DNA from: an uncultured Desulfuromusa sp. | Lineage (GTDB): Bacteria; Desulfobacterota; Desulfuromonadia; Desulfuromonadales; Geopsychrobacteraceae | NCBI RefSeq assembly: GCF_963675815.1 | Contig: NZ_OY776574.1 | Location: 1,978,001 to 2,042,000 of the forward strand | Length of the DNA: 64,000 nucleotides | Direction of reading: 5' to 3' | Shown here: piece after piece, positions 41,527 through 50,624 of the stretch | How the letters are laid out: each line of letters begins with the position of its first letter | Numbering within the stretch: the first letter of the stretch is position 1 | Program-made: the position numbers and the translations under genes | The notes under the pieces: generated by a model | What the model saw: the letters and a program-made list of their open reading frames with translations, nothing else | Told to the model about the DNA's origin: nothing | The model's database searches: none

Positions 41527-42177
41527 ATGAAAGCGGTTTTGTTTGATCTGGATAATACTCTGTATCCCGCTGAACGAGATATATTTTCATTGATCGATGT
41601 GCGTATCAACCGCTATATGAAGGAGGTCGTTGCTATTGATCCTGTCGAGGTTGATGGCTTGCGGCGGCGTTACTGGGAAGATTACGGCGCAACTTTGCAA
41701 GGATTAATTCGACATCACGGAGTAGATCCTGAAGATTATCTGGACTATGTACATGCGGTCGATGTCAGTACGAAGCTTTCCTTTGATTACGAGTTGCAGC
41801 AAACATTACATGATCTCCGCTTGCCAAGTTATGTTTTTACCAATGGCTCACGCTGCCATGTTGATCGTGTGGTGACGGCTCTTGGGTTAGATGGTTTGTT
41901 TGCTGGTATTTTTGATATTCGTATTGCTGCCTACCAACCCAAGCCGAATCCTGACCCTTATCAGCAGGTTCTGGATGAACTGACATTATCCGGGGATCAG
42001 TGCATTATGGTAGAAGATCAGCTGCAAAATTTGAAGATGGCAAAAGAATTCGGGATGAAAACGGTTCTCGTTGGGGCAGGGTGCGCTGTTGTTCCGGAGA
42101 GCAGTTATGTCGACGCCCAGATTGACCGACCAGCAGATATCGGTCAAATTATCGATGAGTGGCTGGAGGCGGTCTGA
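41527..42177 (+). CDS. HAD-superfamily hydrolase, pyrimidine 5'-nucleotidase type
   Basis: A 216-residue phosphatase. Motif I is VLFDLDNTLYPAERDIF, motif II FTNGSR, and motif III/IV contain KPNPDPYQQ and MVEDQLQNLKMAK. The opening matches the SDT1/pyrimidine 5'-nucleotidase group. ATG 41527 has AGAGGGGCGG upstream; a frame back to 41482 overlaps dapF. It overlaps no gene but is 1 base from dtd. Confidence 0.85.
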   Translation: MKAVLFDLDNTLYPAERDIFSLIDVRINRYMKEVVAIDPVEVDGLRRRYWEDYGATLQGLIRHHGVDPEDYLDYVHAVDVSTKLSFDYELQQTLHDLRLPSYVFTNGSRCHVDRVVTALGLDGLFAGIFDIRIAAYQPKPNPDPYQQVLDELTLSGDQCIMVEDQLQNLKMAKEFGMKTVLVGAGCAVVPESSYVDAQIDRPADIGQIIDEWLEAV

Positions 42178-42178
42178 A

Positions 42179-42628
42179 GTGCGTGCCGTTATCCAAAGAG
42201 TCAGTCGGGCTGGAGTCGTTGTTGAAGATGTCCGGATTGCAGCAATTGGGACTGGCCTGCTCGTGCTTCTGGGAGTGGAAAAAGGGGATGACAAGCAGGC
42301 GGCAGAATACCTTGCGGAAAAAACGGCTGGACTGAGAATATTCGAAGATTCCGGGGGTAAGATGAATCTTTCTGTTCTGGATTGTGCCGGCGAGGTGTTG
42401 GTTGTTTCGCAATTTACTTTACTGGCAGATTGTCGTAAAGGTCGTCGGCCCGGTTTTTCTGCAGCAGCACTGCCGGAAATAGCAGAGCCTCTTTGTGCCT
42501 GTTATGCCGAACAACTGAAGCTTCGGGGAGTCAAGGTGCAAACGGGTCAATTTCAGGCAGATATGGCCGTCGATCTGGTCAATGATGGGCCTGTCACTAT
42601 TCTTCTTGATAGTCGCCGGAACTTTTAA
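42179..42628 (+). CDS. dtd: D-aminoacyl-tRNA deacylase
   Basis: A 149-residue enzyme, the usual size. It starts at GTG 42179 (MRAVIQRVSRAGVVV), with GGAGG nine bases upstream inside the HAD gene. Conserved motifs SQFTLLADCRKGRRPGFSAA and the C-terminal NDGPVTILLDS are present. It hydrolyses D-amino acids from tRNA, and glycine from tRNA-Ala. Last gene of the dapF-HAD-dtd run. Confidence 0.94.
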   Translation: MRAVIQRVSRAGVVVEDVRIAAIGTGLLVLLGVEKGDDKQAAEYLAEKTAGLRIFEDSGGKMNLSVLDCAGEVLVVSQFTLLADCRKGRRPGFSAAALPEIAEPLCACYAEQLKLRGVKVQTGQFQADMAVDLVNDGPVTILLDSRRNF

Positions 42629-42707
42629 AAAGATGTGGATTGAAACGGTTTAGTCATCTGTTGAGTAGCTAAAAAATTTCTTCGCAGGCTGGAATGGCAG
42701 ATGAGGT

Positions 42708-42741
42708 AAGCACAGCAGGCTTTTAAAGGCCCGCTGTGCTT
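42708..42741. terminator. Hairpin between convergent dtd and trxA
   Basis: AAGCACAGC and GCTGTGCTT form a nine-base perfect stem. Neither side has a long T run, so terminator strength is uncertain. It lies between the ends of two convergent genes. Confidence 0.55.
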
Positions 42742-42749
42742 CAGTGAAC

Positions 42750-43079
42750 TTATAAAGCTTTTTGCAGCAATGCTTCGATTTGTTTTTTAGGTACGGCGCC
42801 AACCAACTGGTCAACAATTTCTCCATCTTTAAACAGGATCATGGTTGGAATGCCACGGACACCATATTTCCCAGGTGCAGCTGGGTTTTCATCGACATTG
42901 ACTTTGCCGATTTTAATTTTACCATCAAATTCATCAGCGAGCTGATCCAAGACCGGTGCGATCGCTTTACAAGGAGCACACCAGGTTGCCCAGAAATCAA
43001 CCAGAACCGGGGTTTCTGATTTTAAAACATCAGCATCAAACTGTGCATCTGTGAATGTGGAAACTTTATCACTAGCCAT
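42750..43079 (-). CDS. trxA: Thioredoxin
   Basis: A 109-residue disulfide reductase. The active site is WCAPC, one residue different from the common WCGPC, followed by KAIAPVL. Fold motifs VDFWATWC, KVNVDENPAAPGKYGVRGIPT and a basic C-terminus are typical. It probably reduces Bcp and other targets. The start MASDKVSTFT has GGAG upstream. It is monocistronic. Confidence 0.95.
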   Translation of the reverse strand: MASDKVSTFTDAQFDADVLKSETPVLVDFWATWCAPCKAIAPVLDQLADEFDGKIKIGKVNVDENPAAPGKYGVRGIPTMILFKDGEIVDQLVGAVPKKQIEALLQKAL

Positions 43080-43266
43080 TATTTTCTCCTTTTACTTATT
43101 TGGGCTGTCATTAAGACATGTTGTCAAGAAAATGTTCAATTCTTCAATATATACAAGTTTACGGGAAAATCAAGATGTAATCGGTTTATCTCTGCCGCTT
43201 GACAGTCGTGGAATGGCTCCATATCATGCCGTGAGGCCGGGATAAATATTTTTGATGGGGATAAAA

Positions 43267-43845
43267 ATGAACCAGAGAATATCTGCTGCATGTCAGCAGA
43301 CCGTTGGATTGCTTGAACAATTCTGTCGAGATCAGGATAATGAATTGACTCTTCTGGCAAAGCGGCTTGCCGCTCTCTTTGCTGAGGGTGGACATCTTTT
43401 GATTGCCGGGAATGGGGTATTGCAGCCGGTGGCTCAACAATTAGCGAGTCAATTTGCTTTCCGCCTCAGTTTTGATCGCCCGGTTCTTCCTGCAATCTGT
43501 CTTGGCAGTGACATGATTCTCAATAACCGGATGTTGGCTGCGGAAGAATATGAGCAGCATCTGGTGCGCCATTATCGTGCTATCGCTTCTGAGCAGCATA
43601 TGCTCCTGTTGTATAATGATGGCTCTGATGCGAGAGCACTCAAGAGTTTGTGTGATGAGGTTGTGGAGAATGAGCAAGGAATTGCATTGATTTCATATGA
43701 TTGTTTAAAAGACCCGCTGAAGAATGTCGATATCGATATCTGCCTCAATTTGTCAACGGACTCGATTCCAAGGCAACTTGAAATATCTCAATTTGTCGGG
43801 CATATATTGTGTGAACTTGTTGAGGCTGAGCTTTTCGGTCGGTGA
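43267..43845 (+). CDS. SIS-domain protein, GmhA-like
   Basis: A 192-residue protein with a sugar-isomerase fold like phosphoheptose isomerase. The sugar-phosphate loop, usually GNGGSA, reads GNGVLQPVAQQLA, and RPVLPAICLGSD follows. The altered loop makes classical GmhA activity doubtful. ATG 43267 has GGGGA upstream. It lies between trxA and the heme block; the link is positional only. Confidence 0.68.
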   Translation: MNQRISAACQQTVGLLEQFCRDQDNELTLLAKRLAALFAEGGHLLIAGNGVLQPVAQQLASQFAFRLSFDRPVLPAICLGSDMILNNRMLAAEEYEQHLVRHYRAIASEQHMLLLYNDGSDARALKSLCDEVVENEQGIALISYDCLKDPLKNVDIDICLNLSTDSIPRQLEISQFVGHILCELVEAELFGR

Positions 43846-43969
43846 TCAATCATGTTTTCTGAAATGAAAAAAATAGAAAAAAGTTGACTGAAATGCTCGT
43901 GAAAAATACAATCCTGCCGTTTGGCGAAGCTTTGCACCATTCAGGTGATGAACAATCAGAAGGGCTGCT

Positions 43970-44806
43970 ATGGGAACAATGAACCTGCTATTCGGCACTA
44001 CAACCCTAATATATCTGCTTGCAAGTGTTTTTTACCTCGTTGCTATGGTGGGTAAGCGACCCCAGGCAGGCCGCATTGGTCGGTGGCTGCTGCTGGCTGG
44101 TGTTATTATTCATGCCGCATGTTTTGGAGTGCGACATTCAACAGCCGGGGGAACTCCCGTTACCAGTTTGCATGAATCTTTTGCCTTTTTTGCCTGGTGT
44201 CTGGTTTTACTTTTTTTGTTGCTGGATCTCCGGTTTCATTTGTCAGTGATGGGGGCCTTCGCAGCGCCATTGGCTTTTCTGCTCATGATTGCCAGTGCTT
44301 TAAGTCCAAACGTGGTTGTTCAGTTGAACCCGGTTTTGAAAAGTTGGCTTTTCCCCGTGCATATTATCTTTGCTTTTTTGGGAAATGCTGCTTTTTCACT
44401 TTCCTTTGGGGCGGGAGTTATGTACCTGATTCAAAACCGGATGTTGAAAAGTAAGCGATTCAACGGGATTTACAAGTTATTGCCCTCATTGGATGTTCTG
44501 GATAAAGTGAATTATACCTGTCTGAGCGTCGGTTTCCCGTTGATGACTTTAGGGATTATCAGTGGTGCTTTCTGGGCTAATACGGCTTGGGGGACATACT
44601 GGAGCTGGGACCCAAAGGAAACATGGGCATTGATTACCTGGTTTCTGTATGCGGCACTCTTACACGGACGGTTGACAATTGGTTGGCGTGGACGCAAGGC
44701 AGCAATTTTCTCTATCATAGCGTTTATGTTTCTGTTGTTTACTTTCCTTGGGGTCAATTTGTTACTTGGTGGTTATCACACCTTTGAGGCTTTTGCCGTT
44801 CTTTGA
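43970..44806 (+). CDS. CcsA/HemX-type cytochrome c assembly membrane protein
   Basis: A 278-residue protein with about eight membrane helices. The tryptophan-rich heme-handling motif (YWSWDPKETWALITW, near residue 211) identifies the CcmC/CcsA/HemX superfamily. In many Desulfuromonadales such a gene precedes hemA, as here (24-base gap). HemX-type proteins affect HemA level or heme handling; CcsA relatives deliver heme to cytochromes c. The two cannot be told apart here. Confidence 0.87.
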   Translation: MGTMNLLFGTTTLIYLLASVFYLVAMVGKRPQAGRIGRWLLLAGVIIHAACFGVRHSTAGGTPVTSLHESFAFFAWCLVLLFLLLDLRFHLSVMGAFAAPLAFLLMIASALSPNVVVQLNPVLKSWLFPVHIIFAFLGNAAFSLSFGAGVMYLIQNRMLKSKRFNGIYKLLPSLDVLDKVNYTCLSVGFPLMTLGIISGAFWANTAWGTYWSWDPKETWALITWFLYAALLHGRLTIGWRGRKAAIFSIIAFMFLLFTFLGVNLLLGGYHTFEAFAVL

Positions 44807-44830
44807 TGAAAGTCTGAAAAGCAAAAATAT

Positions 44831-46126
44831 ATGAATATAGTTATCGTGGGGTTAAGTCATAAAACAGCTCCAGTTGAAATAAGAGAGAAAGTTGCTTTTT
44901 CCCCGGCTGAAATGGAAAATCCTCTGAGACAGGTTTTAGCCCTTCCGTCTGTTTCCGAAGCTGTGATTGTTTCAACCTGTAACCGTGTTGAGCTCTATGT
45001 CATCAGTCGACAATCTGATGCTGCAATTATTGAATTGAAACAGTTTTTGGCTGATTTTCATGACTTGAAACCTGAAACTCTGAGCCCCCACCTGTATGAT
45101 TTCTCCGGGACTGAGGCGATTCTGCATGTACTGCGGGTTGCTTCCAGCCTTGATTCCATGATGATTGGTGAGCCGCAGATCCTGGGGCAGATCAAAACAG
45201 CTTACGGCTATGCCTGTGAGTATAAGACGGTTGGCTTAATCCTGAACCGTTTTCTGCATAAAGCTTTTTCTGTGGCCAAACGAGTCCGTAGTGAAACTGC
45301 AATTGCCAGCAATGCGGTTTCAATTTCTTTTGCTGCCGTTGAGCTTGCCCGTAAAATTTTTGACTCCCTTGATAATAAGACTGTTATGCTGATCGGTGCC
45401 GGTGAAATGTGTGAACTGGCCGCCAAACATTTTATCAATAATGGGGTCTCCAAGGTTCTGGTCACAAATCGCACTTTCAGCCGGGCAGAAAAACTGGCCG
45501 AAGAGTTTAATGGGACTGCTGTCAGCTTTGATAATTTTCAGGAACAACTCCATCGGGTTGATATTGTTCTCTCATCGACCGGTGCCCCTGATTATGTTCT
45601 CAGTGCAAAAAAACTCAAAGAGGTCTGTAAGGAGAGGCGCTATAAACCCATGTTCCTGATTGATATCGCGGTACCGCGTGATATTGATCCTGCTGCCAAC
45701 AAGTTAGACAGTATCTACCTGTACGATGTCGATGATTTACAGGGTGTTGTGCAGGCAAATTTGAAGGAACGGCAGAAAGAAGCAGCCAAGGCGGAACTTA
45801 TTATCAACGAGGAGGTTGGACAATTCCAAAGCTGGCTGGCAACCCTGGAAGTGAAACCGACAATCGTTGCTCTGCGCCGGAAAATGGAGCAGGTGCGCCA
45901 GACGGAAATGGAAAAGACTCTCTCAAATCTGAATGCTTTAAATGACAAAGAGCGCAAAGCGATTGAATCAATGACCAGCGCTATTATTAATAAAATTCTG
46001 CATCATCCCACTCAAGTTCTGAAGCAGACAAGCTCTGGGGATGATAGCAGCCTGTATCTTGATGCGGTCCGAACATTGTTCGATCTGCCTGATACTGAAC
46101 AGCGGAAATCAAACCCCGATAAATAA
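44831..46126 (+). CDS. hemA: Glutamyl-tRNA reductase
   Basis: A 431-residue enzyme making glutamate-1-semialdehyde from glutamyl-tRNA, first step of C5 heme synthesis. Visible are GLSHKTAPVEIREKVAF, the catalytic cysteine in VSTCNRVELY, the SLDSMMIGEPQILGQ motif and an NADPH-binding IGAGEMCELAAKHF domain, then the C-terminal dimerisation helices. The tRNA-Glu gene in this window supplies its substrate. Heads hemA-C-D-B. Confidence 0.96.
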   Translation: MNIVIVGLSHKTAPVEIREKVAFSPAEMENPLRQVLALPSVSEAVIVSTCNRVELYVISRQSDAAIIELKQFLADFHDLKPETLSPHLYDFSGTEAILHVLRVASSLDSMMIGEPQILGQIKTAYGYACEYKTVGLILNRFLHKAFSVAKRVRSETAIASNAVSISFAAVELARKIFDSLDNKTVMLIGAGEMCELAAKHFINNGVSKVLVTNRTFSRAEKLAEEFNGTAVSFDNFQEQLHRVDIVLSSTGAPDYVLSAKKLKEVCKERRYKPMFLIDIAVPRDIDPAANKLDSIYLYDVDDLQGVVQANLKERQKEAAKAELIINEEVGQFQSWLATLEVKPTIVALRRKMEQVRQTEMEKTLSNLNALNDKERKAIESMTSAIINKILHHPTQVLKQTSSGDDSSLYLDAVRTLFDLPDTEQRKSNPDK

Positions 46127-46157
46127 GATTATTCATGTCCATATCAAAGGAGAAATT

Positions 46158-47114
46158 ATGTCCACTGGCACCTTGAGAATCGGAACTCGCGCAAGTGCTT
46201 TAGCCCTCTGGCAGGCTAACTGGGTTAAAGATGAACTGGAAAAACGCTATCCCGGCCTGGAGGTGACACTGACTAAAATTAAAACTCAGGGAGATAAAAT
46301 CCTGGATGTTCCTCTGGCAATGGTAGGTGGGAAGGGGCTGTTTGTCAAAGAGATTCAGGAAGCAATGCTGCGCCACGAAGTCGATATTGCAGTGCATTCG
46401 ATGAAGGATGTTCCGACCTTTTTTCCTGATGGGACAGGGTTGCGCTGTATCACTGAACGGGCAGATCCACGTGATATTGTTGTGTTGAGAGAAGGGTGTA
46501 ACAGCTTTGCAGATATCAGCCGGAATGGTCGCATCGGGACCTCTTCATTGCGACGTAAAGCACAACTTCTGAATCTGCGTCCTGACCTGGAAATGGTTGA
46601 TATTCGTGGGAATGTGCAAACTCGGATCGGCAAGTTGGAAGAGGACGATCTGGATGCCGTTGTGTTGGCAGCTGCGGGAATGCACCGGCTTGGGTTCTCT
46701 GCGCAGATTGGCGAGTATCTGGAGCCTGAGATGTGTCTTCCTGCCATCGGGCAGGGTGCTTTAGGGTTGGAAAGTCGCATTGATGATGATGAGACCAATC
46801 AATTGATCGACTTTTTTAATCATCTGCCGACATCCTATGCTGTTACGGCGGAACGAGCCGTGCTGTCAACTCTTGAAGGGGGATGCCAGGTTCCGATTGC
46901 CGCTTTTGGAACAGTGACTGGTGATCAGTTGAAACTGACCGGACTTGTGTCGGATGTTCTTGGCCGCAAGATGTTGAAAGAAACCATGACCTGCCATGTT
47001 GACGAGGCGTTTGCAACCGGTGTTGCGTTAGCAAAAGAACTTTTGGCTCAAGGCGCTGCAGAGATTCTCAACGAGGTCTACGGTTGTGAAACCTTCAATA
47101 CGGATGGGGATTGA
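46158..47114 (+). CDS. hemC: Hydroxymethylbilane synthase
   Basis: A 318-residue enzyme polymerising four porphobilinogens. The dipyrromethane cofactor cysteine is in LEGGCQVPIAAFG, and RIGTRASALALWQ opens the protein. KIKTQGDKILD and SMKDVPT are family motifs. ATG 46158 follows AAAGGAG; a longer frame starting at 46041 overlaps hemA and is not used. It ends four bases into hemD. Confidence 0.96.
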   Translation: MSTGTLRIGTRASALALWQANWVKDELEKRYPGLEVTLTKIKTQGDKILDVPLAMVGGKGLFVKEIQEAMLRHEVDIAVHSMKDVPTFFPDGTGLRCITERADPRDIVVLREGCNSFADISRNGRIGTSSLRRKAQLLNLRPDLEMVDIRGNVQTRIGKLEEDDLDAVVLAAAGMHRLGFSAQIGEYLEPEMCLPAIGQGALGLESRIDDDETNQLIDFFNHLPTSYAVTAERAVLSTLEGGCQVPIAAFGTVTGDQLKLTGLVSDVLGRKMLKETMTCHVDEAFATGVALAKELLAQGAAEILNEVYGCETFNTDGD

Positions 47115-47899
47115 TTTTGGCTTCAAGGTTGCCCTTGGCGGGAAGACGTTTTTTAGTGACGCGACCTCAAGCTCAAGCAGCGGACTTTATCGCATTGCTG
47201 GAACAACAGGGAGCTTCGGCCGTCTGCATTCCAACAATTGAGATTGTTCCCCCGGAGAGTTGGGCTCCATTTGATTTTGTTATGCGGGATCTGGATGATT
47301 TCGATATCCTGATTCTGACTTCAGTTAATGGCGTTGCCGCATTTTTTGAGCGATTGCTCGAGAACAATCAGTACTATGGTGTATTGACGGAAATGTTGAT
47401 TGTCGCCGTAGGTCCTAAAACCGCTGCCGCAATTGAAGAAAATCACATTCATCCGGATATTATCCCTGCTGATCACCGCGCTGAAGGTATCGTTGCAGAG
47501 CTCTTGAAACACGGAGTTGAAGGGAAAAAGGTTCTCTATCCAAGGGCAGAAATCGCTCGTCCCCTGATTATCGAGGCACTTCAGAATGCGGGTGCCGAGG
47601 TTAGTGCGCCTGTTGCTTACCGGACGATCATGCCGGAAGAGAGCAAAGAAGACATCCGTCATCTGCTTGATAGCGGCGCTATTGACGCTGTCTGTTTCAG
47701 TTCCTCTTCAACTTTTGCCAACCTGTACGCCATGCTCGGTGAAGATTTGAAGACATTGCAGGGGGAAACCAAATTTTTTTCTATTGGACCACAAACGTCC
47801 GAGACTATTCGTGATCATGGTTTTGACGTTGATCTGGAGCCGGAACAGTGGACGCTGAATGCGTTAGTTGCTGCGATGGTTGAATATTATGCGGAATAA
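47111..47899 (+). CDS. hemD: Uroporphyrinogen-III synthase
   Basis: A 262-residue protein. Motifs GRRFLVTRPQAQAADF, LILTSVNGVAAFFERL, FFSIGPQTSETIRDHGF and VLYPRAEIARP fit the poorly conserved HemD family. It cyclises hydroxymethylbilane. The start TTG overlaps the hemC stop (TTGA), so translation is coupled. Here hemD is a stand-alone gene, not fused to a methyltransferase. Confidence 0.9.
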   Translation: MILASRLPLAGRRFLVTRPQAQAADFIALLEQQGASAVCIPTIEIVPPESWAPFDFVMRDLDDFDILILTSVNGVAAFFERLLENNQYYGVLTEMLIVAVGPKTAAAIEENHIHPDIIPADHRAEGIVAELLKHGVEGKKVLYPRAEIARPLIIEALQNAGAEVSAPVAYRTIMPEESKEDIRHLLDSGAIDAVCFSSSSTFANLYAMLGEDLKTLQGETKFFSIGPQTSETIRDHGFDVDLEPEQWTLNALVAAMVEYYAE

Positions 47900-47919
47900 A
47901 TAATAAACAGGAGTCACTT

Positions 47920-48894
47920 ATGTATTTCCCCAATTACCGTCCCCGTCGTTTGCGCCGGAATGACAATATTCGCCGTATGGTGCGTGAAACCCACCTGCGG
48001 GTCGATGATCTGATTTATCCCATGTTCAGCGCGTTTGGTGAGAACATCAAAAAAGAGATTGGCTCAATGCCGGGAATCTATCAGCAATCGATTGATAATA
48101 TTGTCATTGAAGCAAAAGAGGTTTTTGACTTGGGAATCCCTGCCGTTGTTCTGTTTGGTATCCCTGAAACAAAGGACGCCGTTGGTAGTGATGCCTATTG
48201 CGCTACGGGAATTATTCAAAATACCATTCGTGCCATCAAGGCGGAGGTCCCCGGGCTTACTGTGATTACCGATGTCTGTATGTGTGAATATACGGATCAT
48301 GGCCATTGCGGAGTCATCAAAGATGGTGATGTTGACAATGATTCAACCCTGGACCTTTTGGCTGCGGAGGCCCTGTCTCATGCCCAGGCCGGGGCTGATA
48401 TCGTTGCTCCTTCAGATATGATGGATGGTCGGGTTGCTGCGATTCGTGATATTCTCGATGAAAATGGCTTTGAACATATTCCCGTCATGAGTTATGCGGT
48501 CAAATATGCCAGTGCTTATTATGGGCCGTTTCGTGAAGCGGCAGAGAGCACCCCGGAATTTGGTGACCGGCGCAGCTACCAGATGGACCCTGCGAACCGC
48601 TTGGAAGCATTACGCGAAGCCAATCAGGATGTTGCCGAGTCCGCAGATTTCCTTATGGTTAAGCCTGCATTGGCCTATCTGGATGTGCTGAGGGAATTGA
48701 AGGATAATTTTGACTTGCCACTGGTCGCTTACAATGTTTCTGGTGAGTACAGCATGGTTAAAGCTGCTGCTGAAAAGGACTGGATCGATGGTGACCGGGT
48801 GATGATGGAAACTCTGCTTGGGATGAAGCGCGCCGGAGCAGATCTGATTATCACCTATCATGCTAAAGAGGCCGCAAAGTTGTTGCGCAGCTGA
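47920..48894 (+). CDS. hemB: Delta-aminolevulinic acid dehydratase
   Basis: A 324-residue enzyme (porphobilinogen synthase). The zinc-cysteine cluster is present (DVCMCEYTDHGHCG), so it is of the zinc type. Active-site lysines are in MSYAVKYASAYYGPFREA and LMVKPALAYLDV. Last gene of the hem block, 21 bases after hemD. A weak stem with T-rich tail (48922-48953) follows. Confidence 0.96.
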   Translation: MYFPNYRPRRLRRNDNIRRMVRETHLRVDDLIYPMFSAFGENIKKEIGSMPGIYQQSIDNIVIEAKEVFDLGIPAVVLFGIPETKDAVGSDAYCATGIIQNTIRAIKAEVPGLTVITDVCMCEYTDHGHCGVIKDGDVDNDSTLDLLAAEALSHAQAGADIVAPSDMMDGRVAAIRDILDENGFEHIPVMSYAVKYASAYYGPFREAAESTPEFGDRRSYQMDPANRLEALREANQDVAESADFLMVKPALAYLDVLRELKDNFDLPLVAYNVSGEYSMVKAAAEKDWIDGDRVMMETLLGMKRAGADLIITYHAKEAAKLLRS

Positions 48895-48961
48895 ATTTTT
48901 AACTGCATATGAATGGAGTCAAGGGGCTGTCAGGAATTGATGGCCCTTTGTGTATTTTTGC

Positions 48962-50248
48962 ATGCCTGAATACTACACTGATACTTTAGCCAACGGCGTT
49001 CGCCTGGTCACAGTTCCCATGCCTCATTTGCATTCCGCTGAATTGGTCTGCTCTATGTCTGTGGGAGGGCGTTGCGAACCAACAGAGCTTGCCGGCATCT
49101 CCCATTTTCTGGAACACATGATTTTTCGGGGAACAGCCGAGTATGCGACCAGTATTGATCTGGAACGCGCTTTTGAGGCGATAGGTGGTTCTGTTAACGC
49201 TTCGACCGACATGGAGACCACTTGCTTTCATTCTCAGCTTCATCCCGATTTTCTGGCTGAGGGAGTGGCTTTATTTGCTTCAATGTTAAGACGACCGAGA
49301 TTTAATGACATCGACATCGAACGGCGCATTATTCTGGAAGAAGCCCGTGAGGATTTTAACGAGGATGGAGTTCAGATCAATCATGATAACCTGATGGTGA
49401 ATCTTCTGTGGCCGGAACATCCGTTGGGAGAATCACTCATCGGTTCGACAGAAACATTGCACACAATCGATCGGGCTAAACTCGAGGCTTATTACCGGTC
49501 CTGGTACATTCCTGAAAATCTGGTGATATGTGCCTGTGGTCCGATTGCAAGAGAGACTTTTCGGCAGAGTGTAGCAAATGAATTTGGCGACTGGCCAGCG
49601 AGAAAAAGTCTGCCGATTTTGCCTGCCCCTGAGAAAATGGATGAAGAGCCACAGAGTCTCTGGGTTCAGGACTCTGATTCGCAGATCAGTTTGCAGCTGG
49701 CATTTCGTTTGCCCGGAAGAAAGGATGAGCGGACTCTTGCTGTACGCATGTTGCGACGAATCTTATCCTGGGGCGGTGGTGCGCGACTCTCTGTCCGGTT
49801 GCGTGAAGAATTGGGGTTGACCTATTCGGTTGAAGCAAACTGTTCATTTCTGGATGACACGGGCTATATGGCCATTGATTTATCCGTTTCTCCGGAAAAT
49901 TTACAACCTGCGGTCATTGAGCTGTTTAAGATTCTGGTGGAATTGCGTAACCGGCCGATTCCAGCTGACGAATTGAGTGCTGTCACCAGAAGTTACCTCT
50001 TTGATCTTGAATTCTCCCGCGATCAGAGTGAAGCGATGGCTGTTCGCTATGGCTGGGGGCTACAGACTGATTATATTCGTACTTTGCAACAGGATTGTCA
50101 CGAGTTGCAGCAATTAACACCGGCAGCCCTGCAAAAAGTTGCTAAAGAAATGTTTTGCAGCACGCGGATGAAACTGGTTGTCGTCGGCCCTTGGACTGAA
50201 GTTGATCGCCGTAAGATTGATTATTTGTTACAGCACTCAGGCTTGTAA
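48962..50248 (+). CDS. M16-family zinc metallopeptidase
   Basis: A 428-residue peptidase. The inverted zinc motif HFLEH (HxxEH) is in GISHFLEHMIFRGT, followed by FEAIGGSVNASTDMETT and the distal glutamate region. It is a single-chain unit of PqqL/processing-peptidase type. The start at ATG 48962 lacks a strong ribosome site. Substrate unknown. It lies after hemB but is not a known heme gene. Confidence 0.88.
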   Translation: MPEYYTDTLANGVRLVTVPMPHLHSAELVCSMSVGGRCEPTELAGISHFLEHMIFRGTAEYATSIDLERAFEAIGGSVNASTDMETTCFHSQLHPDFLAEGVALFASMLRRPRFNDIDIERRIILEEAREDFNEDGVQINHDNLMVNLLWPEHPLGESLIGSTETLHTIDRAKLEAYYRSWYIPENLVICACGPIARETFRQSVANEFGDWPARKSLPILPAPEKMDEEPQSLWVQDSDSQISLQLAFRLPGRKDERTLAVRMLRRILSWGGGARLSVRLREELGLTYSVEANCSFLDDTGYMAIDLSVSPENLQPAVIELFKILVELRNRPIPADELSAVTRSYLFDLEFSRDQSEAMAVRYGWGLQTDYIRTLQQDCHELQQLTPAALQKVAKEMFCSTRMKLVVVGPWTEVDRRKIDYLLQHSGL

Positions 50249-50624
50249 TTTCCCTTCTTATTTTTTCTTCAAAATCATTATATTTTGAAATATGAAAAGT
50301 TGAGTTAAATCAATATGTTATGATTTTCTCTTGTTTTTGTTCGTTTTTTTAATATTTGTCCTGTATTTTCCTGAAACAATCAAGCTTCTTTCGATTGTTG
50401 TTTTTCTTTTATATTACAGTGTGTTAGCAGTCTTTTGTTGTTTTTGTGTTTTTTCCATGTTTTACCTTTAGCAAAAATTTATTAGTAAATAAAAACGCGA
50501 TGGATTATATAACTTATTGAATATTAAGAGGTTTTGTCGATATTCACCTTGCTGCGAAGGAAAATTTAGTCAATAATAAAGATCTGTAATTCTAGGATTA
50601 GATCACAAAAGGCATTTCACGCAC
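50249..50624. other. A+T-rich intergenic region
   Basis: 376 bases, strongly T-rich on the plus strand. CAAAAT/ATTTTG (50271-50287) and GATC-flanked symmetry at 50580-50605 are the only inverted repeats noticed, both short. I see no gene or clear promoter. Confidence 0.4.

Noticed and set aside
46041..46157. Longer start for hemC overlapping hemA
   Set aside because: The conserved N-terminus begins at 46158, which has AAAGGAG before it.
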